A DNA stretch of 64,000 nucleotides. Origin: Ferranicluibacter rubi (GTDB lineage Bacteria > Pseudomonadota > Alphaproteobacteria > Rhizobiales > Rhizobiaceae). Where the stretch lies: assembly GCF_011603255.1 (NCBI RefSeq), contig NZ_JAANCM010000011.1:124001-188000 (forward strand), read 5' to 3'. The notes beneath the pieces are model-generated. The model ran no database searches. It saw only the letters and a list, made by a program, of their open reading frames with translations, and was not told the DNA's origin. A program made the translations under genes and the position numbers. Below are positions 8,192-16,738 of the stretch, piece after piece (positions within the stretch are counted from its first letter, which is position 1; every line of letters starts with the position of its first letter).

Positions 8192-9238
8192 ATGACATCG
8201 ATCTCCTCCACATCCGTCCTCGCGCTCGCTTTGTCGGGCATTCTTGTCTGCTCACCGGCCTTGGCCCAATCGACAGTTGCTCCGACTGCGGTCACGACTT
8301 CCTTGGATACGACGCGGCTGTCTAGCGTCCTCAATGACGCCGCCCGCCTCTCGCCGTTGGAGACGGTCGTCGTCGCCCGCAACGGAGAGATCGTCGCCGA
8401 GCGGGGCTACCGGTCGAACAAGACGACGGACAGCACCAATATCAAATCCGCCTCCAAGACCATCATCTCCGCCATGGTCGGGATCGCGATCGAGAAGGGG
8501 CTGCTGACCGGCGTGGACCAGCCGATTGCGCCGATCCTGTCGCGGGACCTGCCGGCCAATCCGGATCCGCGGCTGGCGAAGATCACCATCGGCAACCTCC
8601 TCTCCATGCAGGCGGGGCTCGACCGGATGTCCGGGCCGAATTACGGGCGCTGGGTTTCAAGCGGCAACTGGGTCCGGTTCGCGCTGGCGGCGGATTTCGT
8701 GGACGAGCCCAGCGGGCAGATGCTCTATTCCACCGGATCGACGCATCTTCTGTCGGCCATTCTCACCAAGGTCGGGGGGAAATCGACGCTGGCGCTGGCC
8801 CGCGAATGGTTTGCGCCGGTCGAGGGCTTTCGTATCGCGGCCTGGGAGCGCGACCCGCAAGGCGTCTATCTCGGCGGTAATCAGATGGCGATGAGCGCCC
8901 GCTCGCTTCTGGCCTTTGGCGAGCTCTATCGCAACGGCGGGCGAACGCCGGATGGCCGACAGGTGGTGCCGGAAAACTGGGTCACGCAATCCTGGACCGA
9001 GCGCACGCACTCCCGCTTCTCGGGCGATGGTTACGGCTATGGCTGGTTCACCCGTGAGATCGGCGGCCACAGGGTGCATTTCGCCTGGGGCTTTGGCGGG
9101 CAGATGCTCTATATCGTGCCCGACCGCAAGATGACCGTCGCCATGACCTCCAATGAGGGCGCGCCGTCTGCCCGAACCGGCTATCGCGACGACCTGCACG
9201 ATCTTCTCGCCCGGATCATCTCGACTGCGGGCGCGTGA
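8192..9238 (+). CDS. Secreted serine hydrolase, class C beta-lactamase fold
   Basis: A 348-residue serine hydrolase related to class C beta-lactamases and D-alanyl-D-alanine carboxypeptidases. Residues 1-26 are a signal peptide (VLALALSGILVCSPALAQS), placing it in the periplasm. The catalytic Ser-x-x-Lys is S86-A-S-K89. The family tyrosine motif is likely YSTG in QMLYSTGSTHLL, and the third box is in the HFAWGFGGQ region. The length is normal for the family. Substrate could be a peptidoglycan peptide, an ester or a beta-lactam; nothing here decides. A hairpin terminator separates it from the convergent next gene. Confidence 0.85.
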   Translation: MTSISSTSVLALALSGILVCSPALAQSTVAPTAVTTSLDTTRLSSVLNDAARLSPLETVVVARNGEIVAERGYRSNKTTDSTNIKSASKTIISAMVGIAIEKGLLTGVDQPIAPILSRDLPANPDPRLAKITIGNLLSMQAGLDRMSGPNYGRWVSSGNWVRFALAADFVDEPSGQMLYSTGSTHLLSAILTKVGGKSTLALAREWFAPVEGFRIAAWERDPQGVYLGGNQMAMSARSLLAFGELYRNGGRTPDGRQVVPENWVTQSWTERTHSRFSGDGYGYGWFTREIGGHRVHFAWGFGGQMLYIVPDRKMTVAMTSNEGAPSARTGYRDDLHDLLARIISTAGA

Positions 9239-9247
9239 TGCGGACAG

Positions 9248-9276
9248 ACCCTTGCGGTACTGCATCGCAAGGGTTT
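9248..9276. terminator. Bidirectional terminator between convergent genes
   Basis: ACCCTTGCG (9248-9256) pairs perfectly with CGCAAGGGT (9266-9274) around a 9-nt loop, followed by TTT. It lies in the 56-bp gap between the serine hydrolase gene (plus) and the cell-wall-hydrolase-like gene (minus), so it can serve both. Confidence 0.6.
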
Positions 9277-9294
9277 AGCGACCGGTTGGTGGCC

Positions 9295-10653
9295 TCACGC
9301 GCGGCGGATGGAGAGAAGCGTGTAGTGGAAGGGACCCTTGATCCCATCCTTCGGATAGGTGGAGATGCTGACGCGATCGCCCTGATTGCCGCCGAGGCAG
9401 GTCACGGTGGTTTCCGTCATGGAGTGGAAGAAGGCGACGTGTCCTCCGTTGGTCTTCTCACCCTTCCGGCTGAAGACGACTATATCGCCGGGCTGGGGCG
9501 CCGCGGTTACGTCATTTCCCCATTTTTCATCATGCCACGACCGCGCCCATTTGCTGTCCGTGCCTTTGATCCCCGCCTGCTCGACACAATAGTTGACGAA
9601 AGAGGAGCACCAGGCGGTTTCGTCGGGCGCTTTCCCGCCTTCGGTGGTGGCATGGTACATGACGATCCGCGGGTTGTTGCCGGGTCCGGGAACCTCCGCG
9701 ACACCCAAGGCAAGTTCCGCATTGGCGATATCGATCGGTTTCCGGGACCCACTGCCGGTGAAGGCTAGCGGCAGGCCGCCGATCTCGGCCTTGAGATAGG
9801 AGTTGTGCATATAGCCGTCTGACGCGCCGTCGCCCTGGATATCGACCTGCGTCCAGTCGCCGATCTGTTTCACGCCGCGCACGAGCGTGTCGAACGGATA
9901 CTTCTGGATGACGCCGAAGGTCTCGCCGGGGCCGGCCCGCAGGTTGAGGCCACCACGCGCGGTGATGGCGAAGGTGGCGGATGCGCCGACGGTGCGCGGG
10001 GTTTCGACAGGACCGCCAGCCGAGAACTGGCCGAAACTCGCCTCCGCCGAATTGAAGACGTTGCCGTCATAGTCGATGCCGCCGAAGGGCAGATCGTGCT
10101 CCATGTCCTTCTGGAACAGTGTCCAGAGACCGTCCTTCAAAGCGCTTCGCGTGCCGGACCATCCAAGCGATCCGGAAAGCCAGATGAGATCGACGAGACC
10201 CTTGTCATGGAGTTTGCGCGCGACGAGACCCGACCCGTAGACGCCGAGGACGTAACGCCCGTCGAGTTCGGCTTTGACCTTGGCGAAGTAGCTTGCGATC
10301 TGGGCGAGATCGGCCGCGGCGACATAATCGTGATCGACGGCGAAGTAGATGCCGGAACCGGTCGGCTGACCGAGTTCCGCTGCAAGCTTCAAGGCGCGTT
10401 TTGCGTCGCGGGTGCCATTGGCGTCGGAAAAATCGCCCAGCTTACCGTTCGCGCCACCCCCGGCCTGAAACACGACGGCCACGGTGAGGCCGGCTGCGTG
10501 AAGCGCCGTGAGTTCTGCCTTGGTCAAGCACTTCGTCGGCAGGTTGCTGCTGTTGCCGATGTTGTAATACCGGATCACGGAGACGACTCCAAGATCGGCA
10601 AGCTTCTGCGCATAAGGCCCGACATTGTGGGCGACGTCGATGATCTGCTGCAT
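9295..10653 (-). CDS. Multidomain cell-wall hydrolase-like protein (DUF1906 + SH3 + TIGR02594)
   Basis: A 452-residue three-domain protein. Residues 1-200 form a DUF1906-type glycoside-hydrolase-like domain (MQQIIDVAHNVGPYAQKLAD, VSVIRYYN, GIYFAVDHDY), related to GH25 muramidases. About 220-290 is a bacterial SH3 domain with GGLNLRAGPGETFGVI. The C-terminus is a TIGR02594 NlpC/CHAP-like amidase with catalytic Cys in TAWCSSFVNYCV and His in GGHVAFFHS. There is no signal peptide. I used the ATG at 10653 because GGAGAAGGG precedes it. The architecture is typical of endolysin-like enzymes, found both on phages and as chromosomal genes; no other phage genes are nearby. Confidence 0.82.
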   Translation of the reverse strand: MQQIIDVAHNVGPYAQKLADLGVVSVIRYYNIGNSSNLPTKCLTKAELTALHAAGLTVAVVFQAGGGANGKLGDFSDANGTRDAKRALKLAAELGQPTGSGIYFAVDHDYVAAADLAQIASYFAKVKAELDGRYVLGVYGSGLVARKLHDKGLVDLIWLSGSLGWSGTRSALKDGLWTLFQKDMEHDLPFGGIDYDGNVFNSAEASFGQFSAGGPVETPRTVGASATFAITARGGLNLRAGPGETFGVIQKYPFDTLVRGVKQIGDWTQVDIQGDGASDGYMHNSYLKAEIGGLPLAFTGSGSRKPIDIANAELALGVAEVPGPGNNPRIVMYHATTEGGKAPDETAWCSSFVNYCVEQAGIKGTDSKWARSWHDEKWGNDVTAAPQPGDIVVFSRKGEKTNGGHVAFFHSMTETTVTCLGGNQGDRVSISTYPKDGIKGPFHYTLLSIRRA

Positions 10654-10758
10654 GTCCCTTCTCCGGTTCAGCGGAAAATTAGGCATGCAGAATTTTTAAT
10701 TCAATCAAAAATATAAGTGATTTATAAATACGTCTTATGCGTGCTTCTGGTTGTGCGC

Positions 10759-11748
10759 CTACGAGGTGAGGTCGATGACGCCGGCTTCGCCAGCTTCCGT
10801 TCCGAATGCCAGTTGCTGACCGGATCTCGACCACGCGAAAGCGCTGACCGCACCCTTGCCGGGACGGCGCAGCAGAACCTCCTTGCTGTCGGCAAAGCGA
10901 ACCGCGAGCACCATGCCGTCGGAATAGCCGATGGCTGCGACCTCTTCGGACGGGTGGCAGGCGACCTGCGAGACCATGACGTCGGCGCGCGTGCCCAGTT
11001 CCAGCGGCGCCTTGCCCATGGGGCCATCCTTGGACTGGAAGGGCCAGACGATGGCGGCCGGGGCACCGGAGGATGCAAGCCATTTGCCGCGTGTCGACCA
11101 CGACCAGGACTTTACCTTAGCCGGGTAACCACTCATGCGCATGTGCCGTGCTTCCGCACCGGGCTTGGTGTCCAGCTTCCAGCCATGCAGGGCGTTTTCC
11201 TGCATCATGGTGACGACGAAGCGCCCGTCCGGCGAGAACGTCACACCTGTATGCGCGCCCTTCCAGTCGAGATCGATAGCCGGGCTCGATGTCGCTACCC
11301 AGTGCAGGGACACGCCGTTGTAGCGCGCGAGCGCGATGCGAAGCCCCTTCGGCGCGAAGGCGATGCCCTCGACCGTACGCTCTTCGGTAAAGTCGCGCGT
11401 TGTGCCGTCCGACAGCCGCACGGTCGCCGTCTTGCCGGTCGCGAAAGCGACAGCGCCCTGCGGGCCGGCGGCAATCTTGGAGATCCACTTGCGCGGCGCA
11501 TGGGCGAGTTCCGTCACGCCGCCATCGCGCGTGATGCGGAGCACCCGGCCATCTTCTCCGCCGGTCAGCAGCGTGTCGGTCGCGTCGTCGCGCAGCGCGA
11601 CGAGCAGGCCTTCATGGGCCGGCGTGACCGCATGGCCGCCATCCAGACGATGCACGAGACCTGCGGCATCGGCAAAGACGGGAACGTCGCCCAGATAGGC
11701 GACGCCGACGATATGGGCTTCAAGATCGAGCGGGGCGACGGTCGGCAT
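10759..11748 (-). CDS. WD40-repeat protein
   Basis: A 329-residue protein composed of WD40-like beta-propeller repeats, for example GAHTGVTFSPDGRFVVTMMQ, SWSWSTRGKWLASSG and SAFAWSRSGQQLAFGTE. Such proteins act as scaffolds; no enzyme motif is seen. Its ATG shares one base with the stop codon of the CobW gene upstream (TGATG), so the two are translationally coupled. Pairing of a WD40 protein with a CobW metallochaperone suggests a role in metal homeostasis, which is inference. There is no signal peptide, so it is cytosolic. Confidence 0.82.
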   Translation of the reverse strand: MPTVAPLDLEAHIVGVAYLGDVPVFADAAGLVHRLDGGHAVTPAHEGLLVALRDDATDTLLTGGEDGRVLRITRDGGVTELAHAPRKWISKIAAGPQGAVAFATGKTATVRLSDGTTRDFTEERTVEGIAFAPKGLRIALARYNGVSLHWVATSSPAIDLDWKGAHTGVTFSPDGRFVVTMMQENALHGWKLDTKPGAEARHMRMSGYPAKVKSWSWSTRGKWLASSGAPAAIVWPFQSKDGPMGKAPLELGTRADVMVSQVACHPSEEVAAIGYSDGMVLAVRFADSKEVLLRRPGKGAVSAFAWSRSGQQLAFGTEAGEAGVIDLTS

Positions 11749-12854
11749 CAGTTCGGCTTTGCCGCGCAGGCCTGGAAGGTGCGTTCCAGCTTTTCGCGAT
11801 CGAGATCGCGGCCGATGAAGACGAGGCGGCTTTCGCGCGGCTCGCCGTCCTTCCACGGGCGCTGGTGGTCGCCCTCGATGATCATGTGCACGCCCTGTAC
11901 CACGTAACGATCGGCGTCTCCGGCAAAGGCGATGATGCCCTTGAGGCGCAGGATGTTCGGGCCGTCGGTCTGGGTGATCTTCTGGATCCAGGGAAAGAAC
12001 CGATCCGGATTCATCTCGCCTCCGCGGAGCGAAACCGACTGCACGGTCACGTCATGGATGTCGGATGGGGCATGCGCGTGCCCATGGTCATGGCCGTGAT
12101 GATCGTCGTGTCCATGATGGTGGTGATCGTGCCCGCAATCGGGACCGCAGGCGTGATCATGATCATGATGATGATCGTCCTGCTTCAGGAAATCCGGCTC
12201 GTTCTCCAGCGCCCGCTCCAGGTTGAAGGCGCCCTGGTCGAGGACCATGGCGAGATCGATTTCCGAGCGCTGGGTGCGATGGATACGGGCGGACGGGTTG
12301 ATGACGCGGATCGTCGCCTCGACCTTGGCCAGTTCTTCCGGCGTCACGAGGTCGGTCTTGTTGAGAAGTACGACATCGGCAAAGGCGATCTGGTCTTCGG
12401 CCTCGCGGCTGTCCTTCAGGCGCAGCGGCAGATGCTTGGCGTCAACGAGCGTGATCACCGCGTCCAGTTCCGTCTTGGCGCGAACGTCGTCATCCATGAA
12501 GAAGGTCTGGGCGACCGGAACGGGATCGGCAAGGCCGGTCGTTTCCACGATGATCGCATCGAAGCGGCCGGGACGCTTCATCAGGCCTTCGACCACACGG
12601 ATCAGGTCGCCGCGCACCGTGCAGCAGACGCAGCCATTGTTCATCTCGTAGATTTCTTCGTCGGATTCGACGATCAGGTCGTTGTCGATGCCGATCTCGC
12701 CGAATTCATTGACGATAACAGCATATTTGCGGCCGTGATTTTCCGAGAGAATGCGGTTCAGCAGCGTCGTCTTGCCGGCGCCGAGATAGCCGGTGAGGAC
12801 GGTGACGGGGATGGGCTTCTGGACGGGTGCTTCGGACACAGGTGCTTCGGACAT
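11748..12854 (-). CDS. CobW/COG0523-family GTPase metallochaperone
   Basis: A 368-residue COG0523 G3E GTPase that delivers a metal, most often zinc, to client proteins. The Walker A is GYLGAGKTT (residues 22-30), the metal-binding CXCC is CVCC at 75-78 (NNGCVCCTVRGDL), and NKTDLV is the guanine specificity motif. A long His-rich stretch (DDHHHDHDHACGPDCGHDHH and on) lies between the GTPase and the C-terminal domain with FFPWIQKI. I chose the ATG at 12854 because GAGG lies 6 nt upstream and the family starts close to the P-loop. The gene is first in an operon with the WD40 gene. Zinc control is suggested by a possible Zur half-site upstream. Confidence 0.9.
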   Translation of the reverse strand: MSEAPVSEAPVQKPIPVTVLTGYLGAGKTTLLNRILSENHGRKYAVIVNEFGEIGIDNDLIVESDEEIYEMNNGCVCCTVRGDLIRVVEGLMKRPGRFDAIIVETTGLADPVPVAQTFFMDDDVRAKTELDAVITLVDAKHLPLRLKDSREAEDQIAFADVVLLNKTDLVTPEELAKVEATIRVINPSARIHRTQRSEIDLAMVLDQGAFNLERALENEPDFLKQDDHHHDHDHACGPDCGHDHHHHGHDDHHGHDHGHAHAPSDIHDVTVQSVSLRGGEMNPDRFFPWIQKITQTDGPNILRLKGIIAFAGDADRYVVQGVHMIIEGDHQRPWKDGEPRESRLVFIGRDLDREKLERTFQACAAKPN

Positions 12855-12983
12855 GGGAAACCTCGGGGGCTGAGGAAAAGGGCCCACCGGCACGCCGGAG
12901 GGCGGCCAATGCGCAGGATCGTCGCGGTGATATAGGAGATGGCGCACGGCAGTGCAAATGCTCTGCTGCAGATATTCCAGCCT

Positions 12984-12997
12984 TTATAACATTACAT
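12984..12997 (-). promoter_or_regulatory. Possible Zur half-site upstream of cobW-like gene
   Basis: Reading the minus strand, ATGTAATGTTATAA occurs 130 bp before the CobW start. ATGTTATAA-type half-sites are known from alphaproteobacterial Zur operators, where two halves form a palindrome. Here only one half is clear, so the call is weak. Confidence 0.25.
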
Positions 12998-13010
12998 GGT
13001 TTTGGTCCGC

Positions 13011-13802
13011 TCAGGCGTCGAACTGCGCGAGATCGAACGCGGCCACATCCGACAGGAGGGCGAGCAGGCCGGAGACCGCATGGTCGAGCAGGTGTTTGCC
13101 CCGCTCGGCCGTGGCCGCAGCGGCATTTCCGGCTGCGCCCTTGCGGTTCAGGTCGCGCATACGCCAGCCGAAGGCATGGGGGCCATAGGCGCGCAGATGC
13201 GCAAATTGCGCCTGCCAGTCGCTCTGGCGCGAGGAGAAGGCCTCCGCCCGTGCCCGATCTACCTTGTCGGGGTGAAGGGCGAGCATGACCGAGGTTTCGA
13301 TGTCGCCGGCGTGAATGTCGATGGATTTGGCGATCGGATCGATCCAGCCTTCGGGCTGGCCGAACCGGGTCCAGCTGGTGGCGACCGCCAGCATGTCGTA
13401 GCGCACCCGCGCTTCCGTCGCGACGATGGTCATCAGGGGAGCATTGCCGCCATGGGCGTTGAGCATGACGAACTTGCGGATGCCCTGCGCCTGCAGTCGG
13501 CCGGCAATGCCGAGCCAGCGCTCGACGGCCTCGTGGTAGGTCAGCGTCTTCGTTCCCGCGACATCCATGTGCTCGATCGAGTAGCCAACGGGCTCGGTCG
13601 GCAGGACGGTGACCGGCAGATCGCCGCGCGCGGCGATGAGGCGCTCCACCACGCCGTCTGCGATCAGCGTGTCGGTCTCGAACGGCAGATGGGGCCCATG
13701 CTGCTCATGCGCGCCCAGCGGCAGAACGGCGATCCAGCCGGCGCGTGCGGATGGGGCTAAGCCCGGATCGTTGTCCGCCCAACGGGCTGCGGGTTTCGTC
13801 AT
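13011..13802 (-). CDS. Creatininase-family amidohydrolase
   Basis: A 263-residue member of the creatininase/MftE-like amidohydrolase family. The metal-binding motifs are visible: LPLGAHEQHGPHLPFETD (residues about 27-44), then FVMLNAHGGNAPLM and the acidic IDIHAGDIETSVML. Such enzymes hydrolyse cyclic amides or formamide groups with two divalent metals; the substrate is not determined by these motifs. The frame remains open upstream to 14435, but the family starts here and GGAAAG precedes the ATG at 13802. It diverges from a MarR regulator gene, which is a plausible controller. Confidence 0.85.
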   Translation of the reverse strand: MTKPAARWADNDPGLAPSARAGWIAVLPLGAHEQHGPHLPFETDTLIADGVVERLIAARGDLPVTVLPTEPVGYSIEHMDVAGTKTLTYHEAVERWLGIAGRLQAQGIRKFVMLNAHGGNAPLMTIVATEARVRYDMLAVATSWTRFGQPEGWIDPIAKSIDIHAGDIETSVMLALHPDKVDRARAEAFSSRQSDWQAQFAHLRAYGPHAFGWRMRDLNRKGAAGNAAAATAERGKHLLDHAVSGLLALLSDVAAFDLAQFDA

Positions 13803-13863
13803 CGCATGTCTTTCCTGGCAGTGTCCCCGCAATAGGCGTTTCGCAAGGTCTTGCGGCCCTATT

Positions 13864-13880
13864 GTCATATGAGTCATACA
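13864..13880. promoter_or_regulatory. Candidate operator between creatininase and MarR genes
   Basis: In the 123-bp divergent gap lies GTCATATGAGTCATACA, containing the near-perfect palindrome GTCATATGAg and a repeated GTCATA. MarR proteins bind such short palindromes and often repress themselves and a divergent gene. Location fits; binding is inference. Confidence 0.35.
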
Positions 13881-13925
13881 AGCTCGACAAGGCGGTGCAA
13901 GCCTTCGGCAGGCAGGGGAGCGAGC

Positions 13926-14447
13926 ATGGGCAAGAAAGACAAGTCCGAGAAGAAAGCCAAGCAGAAAAAGATCAAGATCGCCGATCACACTGGCATTGAC
14001 GGGGAGGATGCTCTGGAGACAGCGTCCGCGCCGGTTCTGGCACCTCTGCTGGCGCAGGCGGCTCGCTCCATGCGGACCGTGCTGTCGCGCAATCTTCTGG
14101 AAAGCGGGCTTTATGCCGGGCAGGACGGCGTGATGCTGGCGCTGGCGGAGACCGACGGCATGACCGCCGGTGCGCTTGCCGGCCATCTCGGCGTCAAGGC
14201 GCCCACGATGACCCGCACCATCGGCCGCATGGAAGCCCAGGGGTTTCTCGAGCGCAAGGCCGATGCGGGCGATGCCCGGCTGACCAAGGTCTACCTGACG
14301 GCGAACGGGCGCGAGCGGCTGCAGGCCATCGAGGCTGCAGCGGACCTTTCGGAAGCCACCGCGCTCAAGGGCATGACGGACAAGCAGATCCGTACGCTCG
14401 CCAAGCTCCTGAAGGTCGTGGATGCCAATCTGCAAGGTGCCGAGTAG
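13926..14447 (+). CDS. MarR-family transcriptional regulator
   Basis: A 173-residue MarR-type repressor. Residues 1-20 are very Lys-rich (MGKKDKSEKKAKQKKIK). The winged helix-turn-helix follows: LAETDGMTAGALAGHLGVKA, then TMTRTIGRMEAQGFLERKAD with the wing DARLTKVYLTANG. GGGGAG precedes the ATG at 13926 by about 5 nt; the frame is open further upstream but crosses the shared promoter region. It diverges from the creatininase gene, which is its likeliest target. The basic N-terminal tail is longer than usual for MarR proteins and could add DNA contacts. Confidence 0.88.
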   Translation: MGKKDKSEKKAKQKKIKIADHTGIDGEDALETASAPVLAPLLAQAARSMRTVLSRNLLESGLYAGQDGVMLALAETDGMTAGALAGHLGVKAPTMTRTIGRMEAQGFLERKADAGDARLTKVYLTANGRERLQAIEAAADLSEATALKGMTDKQIRTLAKLLKVVDANLQGAE

Positions 14448-14486
14448 GCCTTGCCACGCCCTCTCGCGCAGGGATTGCAGTCTCGA

Positions 14487-14522
14487 TTTAAACAGTTTAA
14501 AGAGGGTTTAAGAGCGCTTTCA
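14487..14522. promoter_or_regulatory. Candidate operators upstream of LacI-family gene
   Basis: Two dyads lie 50-85 bp before the LacI start. TTTAAACAGTTTAAA (14487-14501) is a perfect 7+1+7 palindrome. TTAAGAGCGCTTTCA (14508-14522) has the AGCGCT core and a full TGAAAGCG half-site on the minus strand, matching the general LacI-family pattern with a central CG. Autoregulation is the simplest reading. Confidence 0.5.
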
Positions 14523-14571
14523 GGCATTGCGGAAGGCGTTGGGGAGAGGGCCGTGCGAACCGGGAGGACAC

Positions 14572-15600
14572 GTGGCGCAGAAGATCAAGCTGTCGACGAT
14601 CGCGGAAACGCTGGGTGTTTCCACCGCGACCGTTTCCCTCGCTTTGCGTGACAGTCCCCTTGTCGCATCGGTGACGCGGGACAAGATCAAGGATCAGGCA
14701 CGGGCGCTGGGCTACATCTACAACCGCCGTGCCGCCAGCCTGCGCACCTCGCGCTCCGGCATTATTGGCGTCGTCGTGCACGACATCATGAACCCGTTCT
14801 ATGGCGAGATTCTCAAGGCCATCGAGGCGGAACTCGACCGCGACCGCCAGACCTTCATTCTCTCCAATCACTACGACTCGGTCGAAAAGCAGCGCGTCTT
14901 CATCGAGACCCTGCTGCAGCTCGGCGGCGACGGGGTGATCATGTCGCCCGCCATCGGCACGCCGCCGGAGGATATCAAGCTCGCCGAAGACAATGGCATG
15001 CCGGCGATCCTCGTGGCGCGATCGATCGAGGGCGTCGATGTCCCGATCTTCCGCGGCGACGACGCCTACGGCATTTCGCTCGCCACCAACCATCTGATCA
15101 GCCTTGGCCATCGCTGCATCGCCATGGTCGGGGGAACGGACCTGACCTCGACCGGCCGCGACCGCTATCTCGGCTACGTGCAGGCGCTGCGCAAGGCCAA
15201 TATCGACGTCGATCCCGATCTGCGCATTCCCGGCCCCCGCTCCATGCAGGGCGGCTTCGAGGCGGCGGTGCATCTCTTGTCCCTGCCGCAGAAGCCGACG
15301 GCCGTCGTCTGCTGGAACGATCTCGTCGCCATCGGCATGATGAACGGCATTGCACGTGCGGGCCTCGTGCCGGGTCGCGATGTGTCCGTCACCGGCTATG
15401 ACGATCTCGAGGAAGCGGCCATCGCCACCCCGGCGCTGACGACCGTCTGGAACGGGCAGTCGGATGTCGGCCGCAGTGCCGCGCGCGCGCTGCTCGACCG
15501 GCTCAATGGCAGCCACGAGCCGGACGGCATTCATCTGATCAAGCCGGAAATGCGGATCCGCCAATCGACCGGGCCGTTGCGGCTGCAGCAGGGCGACTGA
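14572..15600 (+). CDS. LacI-family transcriptional regulator
   Basis: A 342-residue LacI/GalR-type regulator. The N-terminal HTH is KLSTIAETLGVSTATVSLAL with the hinge helix NRRAASLRTSRSG, followed by a periplasmic-binding-protein-like effector domain (IIGVVVHDIMNPFYGEILKA and VTGYDDLEEAAIATPALTTV). I chose GTG at 14572 because GGGAGGA lies 4 nt upstream and the HTH begins at once; an ATG at 14527 would add 15 unrelated residues. No sugar transporter lies beside it, so its regulon is elsewhere or includes the nearby glycogen genes, whose promoter has a similar AAGCGCTT site. The effector is unknown. Confidence 0.9.
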   Translation: MAQKIKLSTIAETLGVSTATVSLALRDSPLVASVTRDKIKDQARALGYIYNRRAASLRTSRSGIIGVVVHDIMNPFYGEILKAIEAELDRDRQTFILSNHYDSVEKQRVFIETLLQLGGDGVIMSPAIGTPPEDIKLAEDNGMPAILVARSIEGVDVPIFRGDDAYGISLATNHLISLGHRCIAMVGGTDLTSTGRDRYLGYVQALRKANIDVDPDLRIPGPRSMQGGFEAAVHLLSLPQKPTAVVCWNDLVAIGMMNGIARAGLVPGRDVSVTGYDDLEEAAIATPALTTVWNGQSDVGRSAARALLDRLNGSHEPDGIHLIKPEMRIRQSTGPLRLQQGD

Positions 15601-15766
15601 TCGATCTGTTTGCAGGTCGTCTGTCTAATTTCCAATCATCTCAAAGATCGGTAACCCGCAGCTTCGGTTGACGCGCGGGATCGTTGCGGTAGTTTCCGCT
15701 GCGCTGATCCTGCCGCCAAGACCTGTTGCGGCGGCTTCCCTCCGCCGATGTCTGAAAGGATTTACC

Positions 15767-16738
15767 ATGTCGCAAGATCGCCCGGTCATTCTCATCCCCG
15801 GCAAGATGCACCCGCGCGCGCTCGAACGCATGACCGATCTCTTCGATGTCCGGCAGATCGACGGTGCGGATGCGAGCCTGATCACGCCGGACCTTGCCAC
15901 AGGCGTTGTCGGCATCGCGACCTTCAATAAGGTCCCGGCAGCGCTGATGGATGCGCTGGAAAATCTGGAGATCGTTTCCAATTTCGGCGTCGGCTATGAC
16001 GGCGTCGATGCTGGGCATGCCGCCGGCCGCGGTATCGTTGTGACGCATACGCCGGATGTTCTCAACGACGAGGTTGCCGATACGGCCATCGGCCTTTTGA
16101 TCAACACGCTGCGCCGTCTGCCGGCCGCCGAGCAGTGGCTGCGTGACGGGCGCTGGGTCAAGGACGGGCCGTTCCCGCTCAGCCCGCTGTCGCTCAGCGG
16201 TCGCAAGGTCGGTTTCTACGGGCTCGGCCGCATCGGGCAGGCCATCGCCCGGCGGCTGGAAGGCTTCGGCCTTGAGATTGCCTATCACACCCGCTCGCGC
16301 CGTGATGGCGTGGCCTATGCCTATCACGATACCCTGCTCGGGCTCGCACAGGCCGTGGATACGCTGATCGTCATCGTGCCAGGCACTGCCGAGACGCGGC
16401 ACACCGTCAATGCGGAGATCCTGCAGGCGCTGGGGGCGGACGGCGTCGTCATCAATGTCGGGCGTGGCATCACGGTGGACGAGACCGCGCTGATCGCGGC
16501 GCTCGAACAGGGCGTGATCGCCGGCGCGGGGCTCGATGTCTTCGAGCGCGAGCCGCATGTGCCGCAAGCGCTGATGGCTCTGCCGCAGGTATCGCTGTTG
16601 CCGCACGTCGCCTCGGCGTCGGTTGCCACCCGTAACAAGATGGCCGACCTCGTGGTCGACAATCTCGTTTCCTGGTTCAAGACCGGCAAGGGGTTGACGC
16701 CGGTGTCCGAAACACCGTTTACGCGGCCGGCTCGCTAA
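15767..16738 (+). CDS. D-2-hydroxyacid dehydrogenase (glyoxylate/hydroxypyruvate reductase-like)
   Basis: A 323-residue NAD(P)-dependent D-isomer 2-hydroxyacid dehydrogenase. The nucleotide-binding motif is VGFYGLGRIGQAIARRL (about residues 147-163). Catalytic residues of the family are visible as Arg in INVGRGITVDE, Glu in DVFEREPHVP, and His in LLPHVASAS. It probably reduces glyoxylate or hydroxypyruvate. The ATG at 15767 is preceded by AAGGA; the open frame upstream is not family-like. Its 3' end overlaps that of the convergent glutamine-amidotransferase-type hydrolase gene by 20 bp, which is unusual and leaves no room for a conventional terminator. Confidence 0.88.
   Translation: MSQDRPVILIPGKMHPRALERMTDLFDVRQIDGADASLITPDLATGVVGIATFNKVPAALMDALENLEIVSNFGVGYDGVDAGHAAGRGIVVTHTPDVLNDEVADTAIGLLINTLRRLPAAEQWLRDGRWVKDGPFPLSPLSLSGRKVGFYGLGRIGQAIARRLEGFGLEIAYHTRSRRDGVAYAYHDTLLGLAQAVDTLIVIVPGTAETRHTVNAEILQALGADGVVINVGRGITVDETALIAALEQGVIAGAGLDVFEREPHVPQALMALPQVSLLPHVASASVATRNKMADLVVDNLVSWFKTGKGLTPVSETPFTRPAR

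Noticed and set aside
13803-14435. N-terminal extension of the creatininase by about 210 residues
   Set aside because: The extension runs antisense to the MarR gene and has no family similarity; the creatininase fold begins at 13802.
16719-16738. Sequencing error causing the 20-bp overlap of convergent genes
   Set aside because: Both proteins reach plausible C-termini for their families (ETPFTRPAR and KQPVSEPAA), so the overlap appears natural.
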